Positions 23,901-37,500 of a DNA stretch of 64,000 nucleotides are shown piece after piece. A program made the position numbers and the translations under genes. A model generated the notes under the pieces. That model was not told the DNA's origin, ran no database searches, and was given only the letters and a program-made list of their open reading frames with translations. Positions within the stretch are counted from its first letter, which is position 1, and each line of letters starts with the position of its first letter. Origin of the DNA: Nautilus pompilius (lineage: Eukaryota; Mollusca; Cephalopoda; Nautilida; Nautilidae); NCBI GenBank assembly GCA_018389105.1, contig JACATO010000990.1, positions 1-64,000 on the forward strand, given 5' to 3'.

Positions 23901-26900
23901 TTAACTATGTCAACAAGAGTCCAAAAGTCTTCATCTGAAGATCTGCATTTCAGTCAGATATTATTTTCATTTCAAGCAGTTTTCTCGACATCAAAATGCA
24001 TTGCCATACTTTTGATGTCCACCACAGAAAATGGAACTGAGAGTTAGTGTACAACCTGCTAAATATTCTTACAATCTGTTGAGTGCCTCTCAAACTCTAA
24101 TTCTTTTATGGGCAAACACATCTTTGTCTTCCTAGTTCAGATATTACATGTTAAAAATGTTTTCAGTACTTCAGACCAATTCCCAGTTTCATCATCATTT
24201 GTTGGAAACTGCTCACTGAACTGATCGTGTCTATCACATGCTTATCATTTTCTTAGTTATAATCAACTCATTTTAATTGACTAGACTGACCCATCAAGAA
24301 TGCTGGGTCTAAAAGCCAACAACTGTCCTTCAGTTCTTCAAGGTCAAAAATGTCCTCACAATAAGCAAAGGTTCTTGGTGCTGGTGTAATACCTCTCCTT
24401 TACTTAACCATCATATTTCTATGTGTAACAACAGCTCTCCATACTGATAATCAAGCTAGTCAAGTAAATTCATAACCAGCCTTCTTTGTAAATCCTTTGC
24501 ACATACTGAATTAACTATTTAAAAACCACAATACTCATTATGTTTTAGGTTAACAATTTTTCCACACAATGAATGCTGATGTAATATAGTGATGTGAAAA
24601 GGTAGGAAAATCCTCTCTTTGGCAAAGTGGCGTAAACCCAGTTGACATCAGTCGTTGCTAGAGCAATCTGGTGTAAGAGACAAGTTTGCACATTGGAACA
24701 CTTTCCTCGTTAATATAATTCCTGAATGATGTGTAAACGTCTCGTCTTTTCCTTGAGGGGAATCTTCAGCACCACCTCTTTGATGTAGCAGTCATTAAAT
24801 ATTCTGACAAAGACAGATGTGCTATGCCAACATCATCCAATTGTAGTCAAAACCATGAACAGGAGTCTGCATAAGATTTCAGTTGTGCAACTATATTACC
24901 AGTCATTTGTTTTCTATTCTTCTTGACATATTTTTTCCAGATAACTGGAGTCTAAGGCTGACAGTATTGTCATTTATTTTTAAATTCATCAAACAATATG
25001 CGAGTTGCTTCTAAAAATGCCACTTTAATGAATGTTCCGTGTTTTTTTTCTCATTAACATGGTAAACACAATAAGATGCGACCGTCGCTGCCTTAAATGT
25101 ATCAAACTGTTTTGTGAAAACTTGTGCTTTTAATCATAACTTAAGATCACTAATTTTTCTTCTTGGTTTTGTAGTTGGCAGCATCACACTTGCATTAGTC
25201 AAGCAAATGTAGCATACCTATCCTTTCAGCCTCCCTACTCTTGACGAAAATGGTGTTTTCTGTTATTCTGTCCGGGCACACTCATCACAATAAAAATGAT
25301 CACAAACTTAACACTGGCTGTTGTCCCAAACAATAGCAAGTGCCTCCGTTTAACTGCTAACCACAGACAAAATATAGCCTTTCCAGTTGTCTGTTTGTCG
25401 ATATTTACCAACAATAGGCTCTGCTTGCTTCGACTAATAACTGTTTAGCAGCTATTCTTTATCTAAATCCTACCTCGTGTACATTTCTTTCTTTCTTTGC
25501 ATTTTGTAGTTTATTATTTGTGTGGTTATTTTTCATTTGTCTTATTATCATCATCATCATCATTCAGTAGACTGTTATAAATAAACCATCTCCAGATGTT
25601 TGGCATTGAATTTATTGTCGCTATTCAGTCAACCAGTCAAATTACAGTTGCAAACTTGAATTGTTTTTCTTTTAATGAACTTCTACAAAATATCTTCTTT
25701 TTTTCAATATTTGCACACAAACAAATGCATAAACAAATTTAGTTGAAATAAAAATTAAATCCAATAGTCAAATACAACCAGTTATATACTCCAGTAGAAC
25801 TTTAAAACAAGTTCTCAATCTCTGTAAGTCTCAAGCAGTGGTTCTCAATTCCTGTGATCATAACTTTTCATTAATCATTAATGGCAATTTACATTTTAAA
25901 AACGAGTTCTATTTTTACAAGTGGCTGATTTATTTTTTCCATTTGAGCATTCACCCATCTAGTTATTACATTAAGAATATGCCAGCCCTCTGCTCACTAT
26001 TACTGATGCATATTTCTATTTTTTAAAAATTATCAGAATACAGTACCACTATATACGGGAAGTGCATCTTCAAATTTCCTATATTTTGGTGCCGTTAAAC
26101 ATGGCAATAAATATGAAGTTTTTCATGTTCTCAGCTAAGGAGATAAATCAGACTATTAAAGCTAATGCAATTTTTAACTGCTATAACATGGATTCTTCCC
26201 AGATACTGCTTATCATGTTAGAATTTAGCTTGTAGCCTGACATCAGGTTATAATACTGTGCAAAATTCCAGACAATACACAGATGTAACCTAACTTTTAA
26301 TCTGTTTTTTCCAAATGAGGCTTAGTGGTGCGCTAAATCAAAGCCATACTTATATTGCCAATGCCAACTGTTTGAGTTTCTATAATACACCATAAGAAGA
26401 ACAAAGGAAAAAAAAACCTGTTATGCTTATAAAAACAATTTGTTTTTGCATTAGAACGTGTAAATGATTTTCATTTAAAAATTCCCAAATTGTTATTTGA
26501 CATTCTAATTGTATTCCTTATGCAGTAGTCACTCTTCATATGAATTTGGATTTTTTTAAAAATCTAACTTTCCTTCGACATTCTGTTTAATCAACAAAAA
26601 GAAAGGCAAACTTGTTTAAAGAATTTTATTTTTTTGATAATCAAATGCTCAAAATTTGTACAAATTCTAGAGAACCCTTAGTGAGATTTTTATTGGTTGA
26701 AATAACGAAGGTACACAAGCAAGCAATCTCAGAGTCAACCGTCACAAGTAAAATGGAGACTAATCAGTAACTGTTACTGGCAGAGCAGAGTTACAATTTC
26801 TTAAGTTTTAAAAGCTTTCACTACAAGGATCAATCTGCCAAATGTTTAAAGTTTCATAATGGAGAATGAACTTGTTCCTATAAATAAAGCAGCTTGCTAG

Positions 26901-28108
26901 CACTAAAATTAGTGACTGCCTTTCTACAGAATCTACCCATAACTCTTGGAATAACATGTTATTCTAAGCAAAGTAAACTATATCTGTTTTTTTTCTAACT
27001 CCCCATATAATAATTCTTAAAAAACAAATTTAAGTGAAAACGGTTGACATTCAAGGAAATCTTCTCAAGGACACAAATAACCATGTCTTTCCATATTATA
27101 ATAATAAACAAAGAAAATGCTTTTTATTAGTTTCACAATCATTGGCTGCAGCAACTGGAACATAACTTAGCCTCATCCAAGTATTTCAGATTGCTTTGTT
27201 TGTTTAGCTTTTAAAATAAAATTATTATTAAAAAAAAATTTCTATCTATCAAAATCAAATGTCAAACAAAGCATGTCGACTAACATTTCCATGAACAAAT
27301 GACAAATTAATTTACAATACGGGCAAATTTTTCTGAATATCCGCTTAACAATGCAGTGTAGTTTAAAACAATTAAACTCCGCTACATCAGAGAATTAAAT
27401 ATGTTTAAAATGGCAGCATTTGTTAACAGAGGTCGCCATGCCCCTTTCCCCTTTGCTGTGATTTCTTCAAAGTCACACTACTATTCTCCTGACAACAGCT
27501 TTTCACATCCCTTTTATGCTGACATTAATTTGTAGAATTATTAAACAGCTATTGGGGGAACTAATGAATAAATCAAATCTTGCTATAGTGTAACAGAAAA
27601 TGCATAAAAACTCATGTTTTCCTGTCAGACTTTAGATGACATTACTGATTGCCTTGGTAACCTCAGCTCCTACTCCAGCTAGCAGTGCGTGGGTGCAAAC
27701 AAAAATAGTAAATCAGTACTGCTTGAGCACCTGACTGTTATTTTCAGACCGAAGTGCTCTACTGTAACAGATGTGTACCAGCACACACGAATACTCCATC
27801 AATAGAAATACACAACCCACCAATGGCTAGAAAGTTCGATCATTGTTCAATTGTTAGCATTGTTTTCATTTGGTATGATTTTTGCCAATCTCTTATTAAT
27901 AAAACTATGCTGTTTTAAAACTGTTTGTTTCTTCAATTTAAGTTTATTTATTAATTATTTTTTTGCCTTCTGTTTAATTGTTGTAAAGCCAAACATTTCA
28001 ATGGATTTGCTTGGTTTTTCTCCTTCCTCTAGTATTGTCTTTTTGTGCAATCATATGAACCCTTCACCTATATTACCAATGAATGTTTTTATAAAATTAT
28101 TTATTTAC
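20961..28108. other. Long AT-rich gene-poor stretch
   Basis: About 7 kb without a supported gene. Open frames of 60-87 codons (for example 22703-22900, 22819-23028 and 27851-28114 on the plus strand) are rich in Phe, Leu and Ser from T-rich DNA and look random. A CAT/ATC tract lies near 25547-25563. CAGTGGTTCTCAA at about 25834 resembles a hAT-type terminus but no partner end was found. Confidence 0.45.
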
Positions 28109-28209
28109 CTGTAGAAACTTCAGCAATATCAATGAGTAGATCCTCAGATGCTGTGGCTAGCATCTTCCCATCATAGCAGAAACTTACAGATCGTACAGGC
28201 CAATCCAAC
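28109..28209 (-). CDS. THOC3: THOC3-like WD40 exon (THO/TREX complex subunit 3)
   Basis: Read on the minus strand between a pyrimidine-rich acceptor ending GAAG and the donor GTAAATA, the 101-base exon encodes LDWPVRSVSFCYDGKMLATA followed by SEDLLIDIAEVSTG. This matches the late WD40 blade of THOC3, where RLDWPVR, the DGK-LA-ASED turn and IDIAEV are nearly invariant. THOC3 (Tex1 in yeast) is a beta-propeller subunit of the THO complex, which couples transcription to mRNA export in the nucleus. The exon starts in phase 2 and ends in phase 1, as an internal exon should. I found no neighbouring THOC3 exons within several kb on either side, so it may have very long introns, or be a stray duplicated exon. 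The reading frame is undamaged. Confidence 0.8.
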
Positions 28210-30089
28210 CTTCGTGTTTAGGGAGATTTAAAAAAACAAAAAATGTATAATACAATATGAGATGGAATTTAACTTTACATGACAAAATACTAAATTTTCA
28301 TAACTCATTTACTAGTAACCATGTAAAGAAAATAGCATTTCAGTACTTTAAATTCCTATTCTTGTAAAATATATAAACGTTAGTAGCACTTGATAGTCTG
28401 ATCTCTATAAAAAGCGAGCAAGAAACTTTATATTGTTAATAAATATCACGATATAATCTATTTTACATAAAATTCAAACCATCAAAAAATAATATCTGAA
28501 TGTCTTACAGAACAATAATAAAGACACTCGGAAAAGCCCCATTTCACTATTCCTCTCAAATATTGTCAGGTAGATGAAATGCTTTTCTGGTACAACATAG
28601 AAATGTCAATTCCAGCATCTAAATGTTGAATCAGTGAATATTAGGAGCTAAGACACTCGTGCTTGTTCATCCCTCGCTTCAGACGTTCAGCCGGGCAGAA
28701 AATGGTTTTTTGCTATTCATAATTTTTTTTTTTTGTTCACCTCACATCTCACCTGCCCAAACAATATAACCCCGATCAGATCTGCCAGGAGCCTTTTCCC
28801 TTGAAATCTCAGCCTTTAATGTTTCTCACTCAAAGTGGAGACTACATTTCATAGGGAAAATTAACTTAATTTTCATATTTTAAACATATGCTTCACTCGT
28901 GTATCAGCTCTACCTGGGTGGGGTTTTCTTCCCCTAATACTGAGTCAGAAACTTATAGTATTTCTTTGTTTATTACATAAAATCAGTCGTGTCTGGTGTC
29001 TCTTGTGTTGTACCAGATATAAAACCATCAATAACAATGGAAAGTAAAATACTGTATCAGTTTAAAAAAAATAAATACTGAATTATCTCCCCTGAAATAA
29101 TTTACAGTTCTTCTTCAAAAGCAAATACCCATCTGAGTTCTGAATAGCGACATCAACACCCATCCACTACTGCTGATTATTACTCCGTTTTTAGCATGGT
29201 TTTCTCAAAATAAAAAACAATTGTGCAGAGTTAATCAAAACCTCTGATCTACCAGTGGGGTGACCCTTCGGTTAACTTTATTGACAATTTAAAAAATAAG
29301 CTGTGTGTCTTGTATAGTTAGATGACTTTCACTGCAGAAATAAGTGTAACGATTCTATTTATGAAGCACGTTCAGGTTTCTGTTTGTCTGGCAGAAAATG
29401 TCTGTCAATGCCAGAATCAAAATCATTTAACACGCTGACCATGATTTCTGAAAATGATTTTCATTTTAAAGCAAAACAAAAAATTTTAAAATTTACTTTC
29501 AGTTTAATATCTACACCAATGTACAGGTACTATTTAGTGCAACTGACAACCGATAACCATATAATCATATATTAAATAAAAAGTTATAATTCTTTAAATT
29601 TTCTTCCACACAATGAATCTACTCCTTTGGAATATAAGGGGATTGATTTTCAATTATAATGGAAATTGTTTTATTTCCTATTTAATTACTAAAGTAAAAT
29701 TTGAAATATTCTTTGTCTGGTGAGAAATGTGCCAAAAGTTGACCAGAGTTCAATGTTGCATTACATGGCAGCCTGTAAAATTGGAAAGTCCATTTGAAGG
29801 TTTTGTCACAGTAACATCTGGATTCCAAGTCTACGGGTATGGGGGAATTCCATCCAGGCTCTGGAACCAAAGCCAAAAGCAATGTTAAAGAACTTAATCC
29901 ATTACAGATACCAGATGAAACAAGTATCCAACTGGATTGATCCTGCATCTGATATTCTTCTTATTTTCCAGTTTAATTAATTTCTTTATAGATTTCGCAT
30001 CCCTTGGGTTTACCCCTTATCACGTTCCCTCTTAATTTTAATATATTTCAATTATGCAGGGAAAAAAGCATTCTGCAGTTTGTAATTTA
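28210..30089. other. AT-rich noncoding DNA
   Basis: If the THOC3 gene is intact its preceding exon should lie here or further right on the minus strand; I did not find it. The open frame at 29682-29948 (minus) has no WD40 features. Confidence 0.4.
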
Positions 30090-31365
30090 AGGGGATGGGA
30101 CGTGAACGTGGGCGGCCTCGGGGCCTCACGAAGCGATGGACCCAAATGATGCTCTGGTCAGTATCAATACCATCACCAAACACTTCTCTTGTTCCACTGT
30201 CAATGCCACCATCAGCAGCAGGAATCGACGACATCCCCGCCCGGGTAGCTGCAGGTTTAGTCGCGAGTCCAGCGAGATTCAGCCCTCAGCCCGAGAGACC
30301 AGCGACGTTTCCGACTTGAGCCGGCTCGCCATGTCCGGGAGACGGGGTCACGGAAGGGGGTCTGTCCTGCTGCGAGCCGCTCACGACAACGACTGGGGCA
30401 GCTGAACGTGTGGACCGCTTCTTCAGGAGCAGCGGTCTGTCGGGGAACACGGTGTCCGCAACTCGCTCGGGCTGTGAGGGCCGATGACCACACATCACCG
30501 CCGTATCCTGCTCAGACTCGCGCTGCCATAGAAAACTCCGCCTCCACAACCGGCCGCTGGACCCGTGAATTACGTGCGGAGCGGAGCTCTGGATCGTCGC
30601 CTCTTCGAAGAGCTGCGCGATGAACCTGGCTCTGGATCCGAAGTCCTCCTCCACCCCTCTACCTTCCGGTGGGGATCACGAGGGAGGGCGCTGACTGGGG
30701 CGTGTGAAATTAGCCCGGGAGCACCAGCATCGCCACGCAGCTCATTTCGAAGGATTAAAGTCCATCCTAACCTCGGCGCACGTGGCTGACATCTCCGACG
30801 CACTCAGGCATCTCAATCGCCAGATGCAGGGCGGTGGAGTGAAGGTCATCGGAGATGGAGAGGAGGCCGAGCGATTTTCGAAAGAGGTTACCGTTGTGGA
30901 GGAGGAGGACAACTTGGCGAACTCCCCGCCGCTGGACGAGTGCGTGAGCGGAATTGAGGATGATTCTGGGGTTGGAGGCCCTGCTGCGAGTATACCGAGG
31001 GAACTGAAGCGAGCGATCGCCACGCGCTTGGATGAGCAGCCATTCCGATGGATGTTTCCCTGACCAAGAACAACACCCAGCACAGCCATTTACTCTCGAC
31101 GTCGCAACGGCAGATGTCATCGACCAGCACCTCGACGGCCTCACCGGACGTCAGCAGAGCCACACCCATCAACGGCCCGGCGCCGCCAAATGGGAGGGTG
31201 TCCTCTCGTCGCTAAAATTGCCCTTGAGGTCCTCACGCCGGTCGTTACACGTATCTCTGCGAGCAGCCATTTTCGAGACTGGTGGACATCAAGGAGCAGG
31301 ATGGCATGCGAAAGTGATGCCAGGAGGGTGACCCTGGCCAAAACAAGGCCACGCGTTTTCCCCAG
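30090..31365. other. GC-rich, CpG-rich block of uncertain coding content
   Basis: The block is open in many frames on both strands. The best coding candidate is on the plus strand, with frame jumps. It starts at ATG 30136 (MDPNDALVSINTITKHF...) and continues through SARETSDVSDLSRLAMSG to HDNDWG. A one-base shift in a GGGG run (about 30396) then gives AAERVDRFFRSSGLSGNTVS. Later an acidic stretch appears (30704-31063) with DISDALRHLNRQMQ and VVEEEDNLANSPPLDECVSG. I do not recognise the protein; the RFF-x-x-x-GL motif faintly recalls FAM110 proteins but the rest does not. It lies directly upstream of the first recognised carotenoid oxygenase exon, whose N-terminal exon is missing. The block could therefore be that gene's CpG-island promoter, an unrelated decayed gene, or an insertion. 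Confidence 0.3.
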
Positions 31366-31573
31366 ATCGGCTCCCAAAAAGTAGATGGTTTTAAATTAAA
31401 TCACCTTTTTGATGGCTTTGCTGTTGTTCACCGGTTTGACATCAAAGATGGGGAGGTTATGTATCAGAATAAGATCCTGAAAACTGAAGACTGGTTGTCT
31501 GCTGCTCACCGCTTGTTAGCGACTCAGTTGGTACTGTATCTGTTCCTGACCCCTGCAAATGTCTGTTCTCCAG
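31366..31573 (+). CDS. Carotenoid oxygenase, first recognised exon (frameshifted)
   Basis: It follows acceptor CGTTTTCCCCAG and reads IGSQKVDGFKLNHLFDGFAV then VHRFDIKDGEVMYQNKIL, matching the conserved NH-x-FDG-x-A-x-x-HRF block. Frame is lost near 31529. Reading on directly gives TQLVLYLFLTPAN, but one base later the expected FGTVSVPDPCKCLFS appears, a near-perfect match to the family's E-F-G-T-x-x-x-P-D-P-C-K block. One T appears to be missing from a TTT. Donor GTAAAC at 31574, phase 2. Confidence 0.85.
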
Positions 31574-34500
31574 GTAAACCTTTAACTTTTCAGGAGAAAG
31601 GTGAGTGTGTGAAGAATTATTGTTTCAGACAAACTACAGATGCTTTAGGAGTAAAGAGAATTTGAAATTTAGAAGAAAAAGAAAGGTGTTTTGAGCTAGA
31701 AGTTACCAGGTTTATATATATAGAGAGAGAGACTGGACTAATTTCATGTAGTCATCTGTGACAGAGGAGACTTCCCAGAGTAACAAACCATCATTTTGTG
31801 AGAATGCATTATTTACTTTGAGATTTTATTGTTGTAATTATAAAACAAACATCTGGAATCTGATGGTACTCTTAGCAGGTTGATGTACTCCTGTCAAGAT
31901 TCCATAGTCCTCTTTTGGTTTTCATCACCTAAAGGTGGTTTGATTTAGAATTGTTCTTGACCCAGCAACATCAAAAGGCAGTCGCACCAGATGTCTTCAT
32001 TGTTGATGGTCATCAGATGGCGCTTTCACAAAGAAATGAAACGTGATGTCGCTAACAGGAATTTTGATTAGATGTCTCCTTAATCTTAGCATGTAGTAAA
32101 CACAGCTCAGGTCAAAACTAAAATAGTAAATTACTCTGTTGTTCTTTGATGTTTACCTCTTAGTTGACATGTTTGGTTACTTGTGTAGATAAGTCTTTGT
32201 ATGTTCACACTGCCTGTTTCCAGGTAAAAAAAAAACAAAACAGAGAACATAGCCTTTCTCCATCCTCCAGAGACAGATGAATGTGTTGGAATACAATGAA
32301 TTTTTACCATTTTTCATGCAATAATCTACTGTCAATGATCAGGTTAAATCTCATTTATACACCTGAAACAACATTGAATGAAGTTTAAGAACTGTTTAAG
32401 TGAAACTATTACTGTATTTGTTTTGTGGGTTTATCAATGTACAAGAAAACTTTGATTTTTCTCTCTTTTTTCCAGACATTTTTCCTTTTACTTTAACAGT
32501 AAAAGGACAGACAACGTATCTGTTAACATCTTCAGACATGGTGATGGATTATTTGCAGTTAGTGAGATTGACAATATCTGGAGAATTGATCCGCAATCAC
32601 TAGACACAGTTGAGAAGGTACCAAACTTAGCTACATTACTTACTATTATAGGCTCCAGTGCAGTAAACCCATGAGGTTGACAGCTACCACATGTTTAACA
32701 CAATACAGCGAGTATTTTGTTTGATTGTTAACCCACATCAAACAGAAAGTTTTACATTGGCTGTCTATGTCTGTGTGTGGTGCCCTTAATGGGGAACTAA
32801 CACAGTCTGCTGAAGGGCGGCCATATTGTGAAGTATCCAGAAACAGAACGCTGCTTTATCATGGACTATCACAAGTTTGTATTGAGAAATCACCAATTTT
32901 ACAACAATTATAACTGTACCGTTATACTTGGAACTTGGCTGAAAAGGTATCAGTGTGATGGTAATCAGCTGGATTGTATTTAAACATTTAAAGTAGTGCA
33001 GTCTAGAGCAGGGGTTGGAAAAATACAAGGGTCCCCACCAAGTGATTTGATCTGGCCTGTCTCTGTGTCTAGCAATTTAGGAAAATTTATAGTTTTCCTA
33101 ATTTAAAAAATAATTCATTTCAATTGTGTCCTAATCAGGAGGGCAATCATAGCAGGAAGACCTGGCTCCACTCCCTTGACACACAATATGACTGCTGATA
33201 TCTGACACAAACCATACCTTAGGTTAGTGGGGAAGTCCATAGTCTACATATCAGGTCACAGTTGGCTAAATCTTTATCTGAGGTGACCCCAATTGGTATG
33301 TCTTGTTTTTCTATACCTGATCAGTAACTTTAATTAGAAGAACCTCATTTTCTTCTGTGCTTCTCACTGAACAGGACCTCACCATAATTTATTTGTTCTC
33401 AATGCTTGTGTAATTTTTGTCTGCCAGTTTGATAATTTTATATCACCCACAACCCTTGCATGTTGATTCAACAATGAGTGTATTAAAGAAGAGGAAAGTG
33501 AACACTGAATGCTGCTGAGTATTCAACAAACAATGGACTTCTAAATATTTTTTACTACTGTGGGTGGAAAAGTTGTGCTTAATATGCAGAGAAAGTGTAG
33601 CAGTGCTCAAAAGGCATAACTTATGTTCCCATTTTGAGAATAAACATGCAGAGAAATATAAGAACTTTTCAGATGAAGAAAATAGAAAGGAGGCTGATGA
33701 GATGGTGGTTGATTTCCAGATACAAAAAAGTATTTTCACAAAACAATGATGATGTCACAAGAGCGAGTTACGTGATTGCACTCAGAATTGCCAATTACAG
33801 CAAACCATTTACTGAGAGAGAATTCATCAAGGAATGTATGGTGACTCTGCCTCTATTTTATGTCCAGAAAAGAAGAACCAGTTTGAGAAAATTAGCTTGT
33901 CGAGGTGAACTATTGTGAGACGCGTCAAAGAGTAATTTTGAATATTTTCCACTGGTACTCGGTGATAGTTGTGATGTCAAAGACACGGTCCAGGGATAAT
34001 TTTTATTTGAGGTATCACCAAAAATGTTGAGCTCACGGAAGAACAGACATCAATGCAAACAATGAAAGATATGACAACTGGAAAAGATTTATTGGAGCCA
34101 GTGAATGAGTGCAATATAAAATTAGGAGTGGAATGGGGGAAGAGAATAGGGAGCGTGACCACTGATGAAAGTCCAAATCTGACAGGTAAAAATATTTGGT
34201 TTGTTGAAAAGAATTCAAGACAAGTTCAAAGATACAAATGCTAATTAGAATGTTGTTTTCCTACACTGCATCATCCACCAAGAGGTCCTCTGTAAGAATG
34301 CTTTCAGTCTAAGCAGGATTGTAGACACAATTACAGAAGTAGTCAACTTCATTTAAGCAAGAGGACGAAACCACAGGAAATCTGTAACCCTGCTTGAGGA
34401 ATTTGAATCTGAATGCACGGATGCTCTATATCACACAAATATAAGATGGCTCAGTTTGGGAAAGGTCCTTAAAAGAGCCTGGGAACAGAGCAGAGACTTG

Positions 34501-37500
34501 GATTTCCCACGGCTGAATGATGCGAACTGGCTCTCTGATTTTACATTTGCTGTAAATATCATGGATCACATGAACGAACTGAATTCAAAACTGCAAGGAA
34601 AAGGGTCTTTTGCACAGAAGTTATATTGCAGCGTCAAGGCATTTATGATGAGATTACTTCTTTTATCTTGTCAGGTTGGAAACAAGCAGTCAGACCACTT
34701 TGCAGCTTTGCAACAGATTACGGTTTGGGACAAGAACCTTAAAGAGTATTCTTTGTTACGACTTGACTTATGTACCAAACTTACTCACTAATTCCAGTAT
34801 TCGAAACTGATAAAAAATTACCTTACTCACTGCTCTTTTCTTATTTGATGTCGATAAAGCCCCAGTTGACCTTCATCTCAAGTTATTGACCTGCAACGTG
34901 ATCCATCGCTTTCAATTCAAGTCGGTGAAGCTTCTCGGTCTTTATGCCTCTCTTAATAATTGTGCATTTCCAAAACTAAGGCTCCTGCTCAGAGGATGTT
35001 GGTGTTGTTTGGGTCAGACATACATTTGTGAGCAGACATTTTCTGTAATGAAACTGAATAAATAAAAACTTTGATCTGCGACACTGGACTTCAGCAGTTT
35101 GGTTAGCACACATCAGCACCGTCATTCTTCCCATTGAGAAAGCTTCTCACATTCTCATTAATATGTAAATGCATGTATTGAATAAATGTCTGCAGATTAT
35201 TTGTTAGTATCAGTAATGTACCCTTAATTTTTTCTATGCACAGATGGAAGACATGAATTTGAGCTATACTTAAACATTAGATGGACAAAAGTGTGTGGCC
35301 CACCAACCAAAATAATTGCCTACCCTTGATCTAGAGTTAAGTGAACTATTGGGTTCTTCTTTTTAAAACCACCATTTGCTGGTAGGTACAGTATCTTGTC
35401 TGTTTATTTCAGACGGCAGTCAGTGACCATATGGCTGTGCACATGGCAACAGCCCACCCCCTTATCGACAGAAATGGAATGGTATACAACGTGGGTTCCA
35501 ATTACAGAGACTACAAGCGGCCGTTTAATATTCTCGCCTTCCCACAGCCTGCCAATGGTAGAATAATTTCTACTAGTTTCATCATGTTTTTCGTTTTTTG
35601 TCAGTTAAAATTAATTTTGATTCCTTTATATAGTGTAAAGATTTTACCAGGCTAAGAGGTTGGAATGTTTTTCTACGGCTACAGTTTTGTGTTATCTTTT
35701 CTTTACTTTTCTATGTGTTTCCAAATTTTAAAACAGCAGACTTCACAGCAAAACACATATATAGGGTGTCTCAAAATGGTGTATTAGTACTTTGTTTGCT
35801 GGGATACAGAAAAGTGTGTACAATTTTCGGGGATATCCTGTATGTATGTTTTAAAGTGAATAATAAGTCATTGGAAATTAAGAAACCACTATTTTATTCA
35901 CATTTTTAGTTTATTGTATACACCTGTAGTTTATCAGTGCATGCACTTTTAAGTATAACAGTATAGACCTCTTATCTATTAATGTAGAAACCTAGTTTGC
36001 TCTTTATCTTCTGTGTAGACTTTTAGCCTAATGGCATTGACTTATTACTGTAGAGTCAGCTAGTTGTGTATCCATTTCTGATGTTCAGTATATAGACTTC
36101 TAGTATAAATTTGCTGTAATAGTATAGCCCTTTGATTTATTACTGTAGAGACACCTAGTTTACTTGTTGTTTTCTATGTGTAGACCTGTGATTTATTAGT
36201 CTGTGGACTTCCAGTTTTTTGTAAGCCTCTAGCATAGGTGAACGTTACTGCTTTTGTTAAACTTTGTGGGTGATAATGAAGAATGTTGCAGCTGCACGAT
36301 ACAGAAGTAAGGTAATAACAGTTTCTCAAATTTTAATTTTGAAATAGTACTCAGATTTACTCAGCATCACAATGAACACTACATTTAAAGTTGTTTTTCC
36401 TTTACCAAAGCTCAACAATTTTTCTTTTATCCTTTTCCAGGTGAGTTGGATTCAATGAAGACCGGTCGAATAGTGGCCAGCATCCCGTCCAGGTGGAAGT
36501 TCCACTGTGGTTACATCCACAGTTTTGGAATGGCAGAGAGGTATTTTGTCCTCCTCGAGCAGCCTTGCACATTCAGCATATTCAAGCTGATATTTAGACA
36601 AGTTTGCAAATATTCTCCTTTAGACGCGATGGAAAACTATGAAAACGAGCAGGTAACAAATCCCCGACAATTGTGCGTACCAAAAATATGCCTAGAGGGC
36701 AGTGTTTAACTGCTGACTATTGGCTTTCAGGTGAGCAGGGCAGGCAGAGAATCCTTCAGAAGAGCAAATTGAACAAGTGCTGTCCCCTCAGTGTGTGTAT
36801 CGTCACTGTGGGTTGTGTGCAACTTTGGAAGCTAAATGGCTTTGTAGAAAGCATTGGATGGTTAGCTGTAGAGCGTCCTACAAGTTTGCCTGGTTAATCT
36901 ACGGGGTTTGTCCAAAAAGAAACCGAACTTTTTAAAAAACAAATTTATTGCTTTACTTACAATTCAATCAGACTTGTCTCCTTCAAAATAGTTCCCTCCA
37001 CTGTTGATACACCGCTCCCAACGTTTTTTTCCAGTTTTGGATCACGTTTTCGGGGATAGTGCGCAGTTCTCGTAGCGAATTTTCTTCGATCTCTTATTGT
37101 CTGAAATCAATGACTTTTCAGAGTGGATTTCAACTTCGGAACAAAATAAAGTCCGCAGGGGCCAAATCCAGAGAGTAGGGCGGCTGTGGGATGAGAGTCA
37201 TTTCGTGCTTTCCCAAAAAGTCATGGATACAGAGTGACATATGAGCAGGTGCGTTGTCGTGGTGCAGCATCCAGGTTCTGTGTCTCCATGCCTCAGGCCT
37301 CCTCCTCCGCACCGACTCTCTCAACCGCCTCAGGACATCCAAGTAAAACTCTTTATTGATCGTCTGACCACGTGGAACAAATTCATGATGAACAACATCA
37401 CCTTCACATTTGAGCGACTCTGATGTGCTTTTTTTGGTCTCAGCGACGATGATCCAACCCATTGCAACGGCTGCCCTTTTGTTTCGACATTGTAGCCGTA

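Noticed and set aside
25834-26670. CAGTGGTTCTCAA as the left end of a hAT-type MITE
   Set aside because: The only candidate right end (near 26664, AGAGAACCCTTAG) matches poorly and no target duplication was seen.
31322-31362. The frame RVTLAKTRPRVF just upstream of the oxygenase exon faintly resembles the family's G-T-L-x-R-N-G-P-G block
   Set aside because: Every key residue is changed, the frame differs from the exon, and a good acceptor separates them; more likely chance in GC-rich DNA.
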